This document shows, in pieces, positions 12,758 to 16,314 of a stretch of DNA of 16,314 nt. Numbering within the stretch: the first letter of the stretch is position 1; each line of letters opens with the position of its first letter. Origin of the DNA: an uncultured Flavobacteriales bacterium. GTDB taxonomy: Bacteria > Bacteroidota > Bacteroidia > Flavobacteriales_E > Vicingaceae. The notes under the pieces were generated by a model. That model made no database searches. It saw only the letters and a list, made by a program, of their open reading frames with translations, and was not told the DNA's origin. The position numbers and the translations under genes were made by a program. The stretch lies in contig CAJXRL010000030.1 in the NCBI GenBank assembly GCA_913059105.1, forward strand, positions 1-16,314. Reading direction: 5' to 3'.

Positions 12758-15014
12758 CTTTTGATTTCTTTAATTGTTTCACTTCATTTATGAGAATGTC
12801 AATTTGATTCTGTTGTTTGTCGTTGTTCTGATTTTGTTGATTTATTAAGTCTTGTTGCTCTTTGATAGCTTGGAGTAAGACAGCAGTAAATTTTGAATAT
12901 TCAACCCCTAAATAGCCATCAGGTCCTTCAGAAACTAATTCGGGAAAAACTTTTTGAATTTCTTGTGCTATTACTCCAATGGTTCTCTTTTGTGTAAAAT
13001 TCATTTCGGGAAACGAAGCGGAATCCCAATTATGATATACTCCTTGCAATTCCATTAACAAGGGAAGCACTTCGGTAAGAGGAACGATATTTGTTTTATA
13101 CCTTTTGTCCGAAATGAGAACTCCCCCATTTGATCGTATTGATCCTCCTAAAGCGTTAATATCTCCTGCCACTTCTAATTTATATGCTGGAGTAGATTCC
13201 CCAATTCCAACATTTCCACTGGCATCTATATAAACTCTATCGTTTCCATCATCTCTAACAGTTAAACCAAATGTTGCATTTTGATAGATGTACCAATCAT
13301 CATTCCCGTTTTGTAATTGAAGTCCACTATTTAAATTTCCTCCAGAATCTTCTATGGTTAACATTGCATTTGGGTTGGTACTTCCAATTCCTACTCTACC
13401 CCCAGAATTAATAATCATTCTTGGTGTGTTATCCTCTCTGAAATACAAGTTCCCTCCGTTCCATTGAATATACCCATCATTGCTATTATGATGCAAGCGC
13501 AAGTGATTTGTAGTACCATCTGAATTTCCTACTAGCCATAAACTTGGCGAAGTACTATTTAAAAATATACTGCCATCTATTTCTAACTTTTCAGCAGGAG
13601 TTGTTGTTCCCATTCCAACATTTCCCCCCGTGTCAATAAACATAACGGTTGGGTTTGAAAAATTACTTATACCTGAAGAAAAACTAATTGTACTTCCGTT
13701 AATCTTCAATGATTCAGATTTAGATCCACTAGAAGAAGACAACAAACTCTCCCCGTTATTATTGGTTAAAAGAGCATATGTTAACCCTGTTGGTAGAGAA
13801 GCTAAATTTGAACTTTCTGCTATAATTGACCCATTCACATGCAGTTCTTTTCTTGGAGAAGTAGTTCTAATTCCAACATCTCCGCCGCCTCCTTGTAAAA
13901 TCAATGGGTGAGTAGTTCCTCCAAAAAGTCCACTCTGTATGCTAGAGAATCCCGCTGAGGTATTGTAATCCAATTTCATGAATTGGTCTGTTTGATCAGA
14001 TCCAACTCGAACGGCAACAATCCCAGTATCAATTATGTCTACTTGAGTTAGTGGAGTAGAAGTTCCAATTCCCATATTCCCATCTACATCAACGACCCAC
14101 CTTAAGGCCCTTGTTCCAGCATTTAATCCTCCAAATAAACCAACTGCTCCCTGCGGCATGAACGACCCATTTCTACTTTCTGAAAACAAAGCCCAATAGG
14201 CAGAATCATTGTTAAACCAAACACCCACTTGCCCAGTATCTGCAAACATTCTTAAAAAGTTAGCCGATTGCCTTGCTTGATACAATTCTAATCTTCCAAA
14301 TGAATTAATTACAGCGGCCGTATCTAATTCGTTGCCGCCGCTTCCACCACCTACTGTGAAAAAGGTACCTCCACTACCGTGAACCTGCAGTTGATCACTA
14401 TCTTGCTCTGAATCCCATCCTGATTCGCCTACAAATGCGTTCCAATCGTTACTTGTCGAACGGTAGTCATCTCCAAAAATTATTCGTGACCCTGCGCCAA
14501 AATTTCCATTCCCATACAATTGTAATAGGCCCATAGGAGTGTCTATTCCAATACCTACTCCTCCTGTATTAAAATAGAGATTAGTGTCTTTTTTACTCCA
14601 AAAAGAAGAGTCTGAGTCCGTTTTTAGTCGCGTCCAATTGGGTGTTCCTGTTGTACCATTATTATAATAAAATCCTGAATCAGCGTTCGTTTGAAAAATT
14701 AATAATCCCGTAGCAGGATTAGCAACTAAGTTTCTTTGAGAAAAAGTTAAGCGAGGAACCAACAGCCCCCTTGTAGTATCCGAAATATCCAGCATCGCCG
14801 AACTATCTGGGGCTGTTCCGCTTCCGTTAATCGAAATATTTTGGGCATTTAAGTCAAACGTAAAAATCAGAATGCAGAAAGTGACAATTCCCAGACGAAA
14901 TGCAAAAAACTGATCACGAAAAAAGAAGTCCTTCAAGATTTTAGATAACCCAACTAACGCAAGATAAAAATCTTGTGTTTTTTGCCAAACCATTAAATCT
15001 TCAAATTTTTTCAC
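12750..15014 (-). CDS. Tail-fibre-like secreted protein with C-terminal S74 intramolecular chaperone; N-terminus fused to a four-helix-bundle remnant
   Basis: 754 residues from a GTG at 15014. Residues 1-35 (KKFEDLMVWQKTQDF, LKDFFFRDQ) match the first helices of a four-helix-bundle protein and do not belong to fibre proteins. A signal-peptide core follows (LGIVTFCILIFTFDLNAQ, ~41-58), so the functional start may be the TTG at residue 27 (14936). Then comes the module shared with the downstream gene (SINGSGTAPDSSAMLDISDT) and at least six GNVGIGT-TP rungs up to ~612. The end is a peptidase S74 / phage tail-spike chaperone (~634-720) with the SDKRYK motif (Ser635, Lys640) that performs autocleavage before the Ser in phage endosialidases, then a Gln/Asn-rich coiled coil (714-754). 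It probably trimerises and releases its chaperone. It lies 47 nt after the upstream repetitive gene. No phage structural genes are nearby. Confidence 0.88.
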   Translation of the reverse strand: MKKFEDLMVWQKTQDFYLALVGLSKILKDFFFRDQFFAFRLGIVTFCILIFTFDLNAQNISINGSGTAPDSSAMLDISDTTRGLLVPRLTFSQRNLVANPATGLLIFQTNADSGFYYNNGTTGTPNWTRLKTDSDSSFWSKKDTNLYFNTGGVGIGIDTPMGLLQLYGNGNFGAGSRIIFGDDYRSTSNDWNAFVGESGWDSEQDSDQLQVHGSGGTFFTVGGGSGGNELDTAAVINSFGRLELYQARQSANFLRMFADTGQVGVWFNNDSAYWALFSESRNGSFMPQGAVGLFGGLNAGTRALRWVVDVDGNMGIGTSTPLTQVDIIDTGIVAVRVGSDQTDQFMKLDYNTSAGFSSIQSGLFGGTTHPLILQGGGGDVGIRTTSPRKELHVNGSIIAESSNLASLPTGLTYALLTNNNGESLLSSSSGSKSESLKINGSTISFSSGISNFSNPTVMFIDTGGNVGMGTTTPAEKLEIDGSIFLNSTSPSLWLVGNSDGTTNHLRLHHNSNDGYIQWNGGNLYFREDNTPRMIINSGGRVGIGSTNPNAMLTIEDSGGNLNSGLQLQNGNDDWYIYQNATFGLTVRDDGNDRVYIDASGNVGIGESTPAYKLEVAGDINALGGSIRSNGGVLISDKRYKTNIVPLTEVLPLLMELQGVYHNWDSASFPEMNFTQKRTIGVIAQEIQKVFPELVSEGPDGYLGVEYSKFTAVLLQAIKEQQDLINQQNQNNDKQQNQIDILINEVKQLKKSKDE
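14910..15014 (-). pseudogene. Four-helix-bundle (S23/IVP) gene remnant, fused in frame to the fibre gene
   Basis: The 35 codons encode FEDLMVWQKTQDF..., ...SKILKDFFFRDQ. The family N-terminus typically reads FEDL.VWQK and later KDFG.[RK]DQ before I-RA-SI-NIAEG. The match ends at RDQ, and the SIPSNIAEG half is absent; a hydrophobic signal peptide takes over in frame. Either a fragment was inserted upstream of the fibre gene, or a full gene was deleted into it. An intact relative occurs at the start of the window. Confidence 0.65.
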
Positions 15015-15061
15015 TTTTATTGTTAGCTTTAAACTTTCCGTTTTAGACCTTTGCTTTAAGC

Positions 15062-16314
15062 TTACTTATACATCACACATCTGAATGCTGCATTATTTGT
15101 TGGGTCATCGTTAGCAGTAGCTTCTACTGTTACATTTCCAACTTTTCTTGCAGTATTTGATGTTCCTCCATCTACCCATTCCCAGTTATCTGTAGTTTTA
15201 TCTGCTCCAGTTGAAACACTCACTCCACTATACCACTCTCCCCAAGTAGGTAACTTATAACCTAAATTCATACATGTTTTAGAGGCTTCAAACCATGTAT
15301 CTGCTGCACGCTCGGTAGAATCCACACACATGCTTGGTCCTGCAGTTAACATTCCTGTAGGGCAAGTTGCAACTGCGGTTGTCAACGATTTCCACGCTGC
15401 TCCATCATATCCTTCAAAGTCTGTGCCTGTCCACTGAATCATTCCTGCAGATGGTGTTGCAACAACTGTATCAACTTTAATTGCTCCTTTTACATCTAAT
15501 ATTGCAGCTGGATTAACAACTCCAATACCAACATTTCCTGCTCCTGTAATTGATAAGACTTCTGAGCTAGTACCAGATAAATTAACAGTTGAAAAATCAA
15601 ATCGAGTAGCTATATTTCCCGCGTTTACTCCATCTACTGAAATGTTCATGGCGTCCGACACAAAGGAGCTCGCACCATTATACGGTGAGGTTGTAATTTT
15701 AAATATATCATCCCCGGCAAGTACTGACGTTCCAGCTAGCCATGCTCCTCTTGATCTAAATGCACTAATTGTATTTGATTCTCCTGTTCCAAATGCTCCC
15801 ATTTCTAATATTGAAGAATTCGTTCGAGAAAAAATACTAATCTCTGCATCTGCTGATTCATTCCACACTCCAAACTGATTAAATCCGTTATTACCTCCAA
15901 TTGTAACATTACCGTTTGCAGCGACATGAATTCCTTCATTATCCCCATCTCCTGATAGGTAATGTCCGTCCAATTCTATATTTTGAGTTGCTTTATGATT
16001 CCAAAGACTATCGCTACCACTATTGTAAAGCGCGATCAAACTATCCGACTGCTCCTTGTTTCTTACTACTCCTGCAGCAATGTTGCCTGTGTTTGTATTT
16101 GCAGTATTGATGTTCGCAATTAAACTATCTGACTGCTGCTTGTTTCTTACTACTCCCGTAGCAATGTTGCCAGTATTAGTGTTAGCAGTATTAATATTCG
16201 CAATCAAACTATCCGATTGTTCTTTATTTCTTACTACTCCCGCAGCAATATTGCCAGTATTTGTATTTGCAGTATTGATGTTCGCAATTAAACTATCTGA
16301 CTGCTGCTTGTTTC
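15062..16314 (-). CDS. Large repetitive secreted protein with lectin/FGE-like C-terminus, 5'-truncated by window end
   Basis: The last ~416 residues of a longer protein; the frame is open through the window edge at 16314. No real start is visible: the codon at 16207 is an internal TTG (Leu) inside a repeat. From the N-terminal side: at least three 28-residue repeats around SDSLIANINTANTNTGNIA, a linker (SDSLWNHKATQNIELDGHYL), fibre-type beta rungs (NGNVTIGGNNG, GAGNVGIGVVNPAAILDVKG), then ~100 C-terminal residues (15065-15364) with four Cys and the pattern C..GM, MCVDSTE, C.NLGYKLPTWGEW, AAFRCVMYK. That C-terminus resembles C-type-lectin/formylglycine-enzyme-like folds used for ligand binding in adhesins and phage fibres. 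It is the most upstream visible gene of the operon, 47 nt before the S74 fibre gene. Probably a surface adhesin; no T9SS CTD. Confidence 0.8.
   Translation of the reverse strand, partial: NKQQSDSLIANINTANTNTGNIAAGVVRNKEQSDSLIANINTANTNTGNIATGVVRNKQQSDSLIANINTANTNTGNIAAGVVRNKEQSDSLIALYNSGSDSLWNHKATQNIELDGHYLSGDGDNEGIHVAANGNVTIGGNNGFNQFGVWNESADAEISIFSRTNSSILEMGAFGTGESNTISAFRSRGAWLAGTSVLAGDDIFKITTSPYNGASSFVSDAMNISVDGVNAGNIATRFDFSTVNLSGTSSEVLSITGAGNVGIGVVNPAAILDVKGAIKVDTVVATPSAGMIQWTGTDFEGYDGAAWKSLTTAVATCPTGMLTAGPSMCVDSTERAADTWFEASKTCMNLGYKLPTWGEWYSGVSVSTGADKTTDNWEWVDGGTSNTARKVGNVTVEATANDDPTNNAAFRCVMYK
16032..16314 (-). repeat. 84-bp in-frame tandem repeat array, running off the window
   Basis: Units begin (plus-strand coordinate) at 16032, 16116, 16200 and 16284, exactly 84 bp apart, each encoding 28 residues around SDSLIANINTANTNTGNIA. 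Units alternate: 16116 and 16284 are identical over the 31 visible bases, while 16032 and 16200 share other variants, giving a 168-bp higher-order period. Copy number is unknown because the array continues past the edge. Confidence 0.93.

Noticed and set aside
13630..13911. Plus-strand frames opposite the fibre genes (also 11713-11931, 12036-12248, 15642-15878)
   Set aside because: Low-complexity antisense shadows of repetitive coding sequence.
15065..15364. Diversity-generating retroelement target
   Set aside because: The lectin-like C-terminus is suggestive, but no reverse transcriptase, template repeat or accessory gene is visible. It remains only a possibility for the unseen upstream region.
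15062..16207. Gene start at 16207
   Set aside because: That codon is a TTG (Leu) within the SDSLIA repeat and the frame is open to the window end; the gene is 5'-partial.
10343..16314. Prophage tail-fibre region
   Set aside because: S74 and fibre repeats look phage-like, but the proteins have Sec signal peptides where N-termini are visible, sit in an operon with T9SS genes, and no capsid, terminase, portal, lysis or integrase gene is present.
16032..16314. CRISPR array
   Set aside because: Repeats are contiguous 84-bp units without spacers and remain in one open reading frame.

Overview
The window is AT-rich and looks like a marine or aquatic Bacteroidota, most likely order Flavobacteriales. 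Evidence: a type IX secretion (T9SS) locus with a PorP/SprF-family protein, a PorE-like OmpA protein and a type B gliding-associated C-terminal domain; four-helix-bundle (S23/IVP) proteins; starts without Shine-Dalgarno sequences; and a TTG-19 nt-TAnnTTTG-like promoter candidate. Bases 1-47 are not genomic. They are Illumina Nextera adapter with an i5 index left at a contig end.

Left part (48-2941), small metabolic and hypothetical genes. A four-helix-bundle protein gene cut by the contig end is followed on the same strand by 4-hydroxyphenylpyruvate dioxygenase (tyrosine degradation). A strong hairpin terminator separates it from the convergent methylmalonyl-CoA epimerase gene (propionate and branched-chain amino acid catabolism). 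Upstream of that is a secreted hypothetical protein of a Bacteroidota family, with its own terminator and promoter candidate.

Right part (3079-16314), nine consecutive minus-strand genes with gaps or overlaps of mostly 1-47 nt, apparently one operon whose 5' end is outside the window. In transcription order: (a) a large repetitive secreted protein, 5'-truncated by the window, with 84-bp tandem repeats and a C-type-lectin/FGE-like C-terminus; (b) a tail-fibre-like protein ending in an S74 intramolecular chaperone, with a four-helix-bundle remnant at its N-terminus; (c) an 804-residue protein with YadA-head-like NTAIG repeats and a large internal duplication; (d, e) two small paralogous beta-solenoid-like secreted proteins; (f) a type B CTD T9SS cargo with a SprB-like repeat; (g) a PorP/SprF-family outer membrane protein; (h) a PorE-like protein (TPR, PD40, five regulatory-like beta repeats, OmpA); (i) a membrane-anchored class III nucleotide cyclase fused to an HD hydrolase domain, overlapping (h) by 4 nt.

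My reading, which is inference, is that the operon makes a cell-surface adhesin or fibre layer together with its dedicated T9SS partner and peptidoglycan anchor. A cyclic-nucleotide enzyme is built into the same transcription unit, perhaps to report envelope or adhesin state to the cytoplasm. That coupling, the cyclase-HD fusion with an altered catalytic Arg position, and the fusion of a four-helix-bundle fragment to a fibre gene are the most unusual things here.
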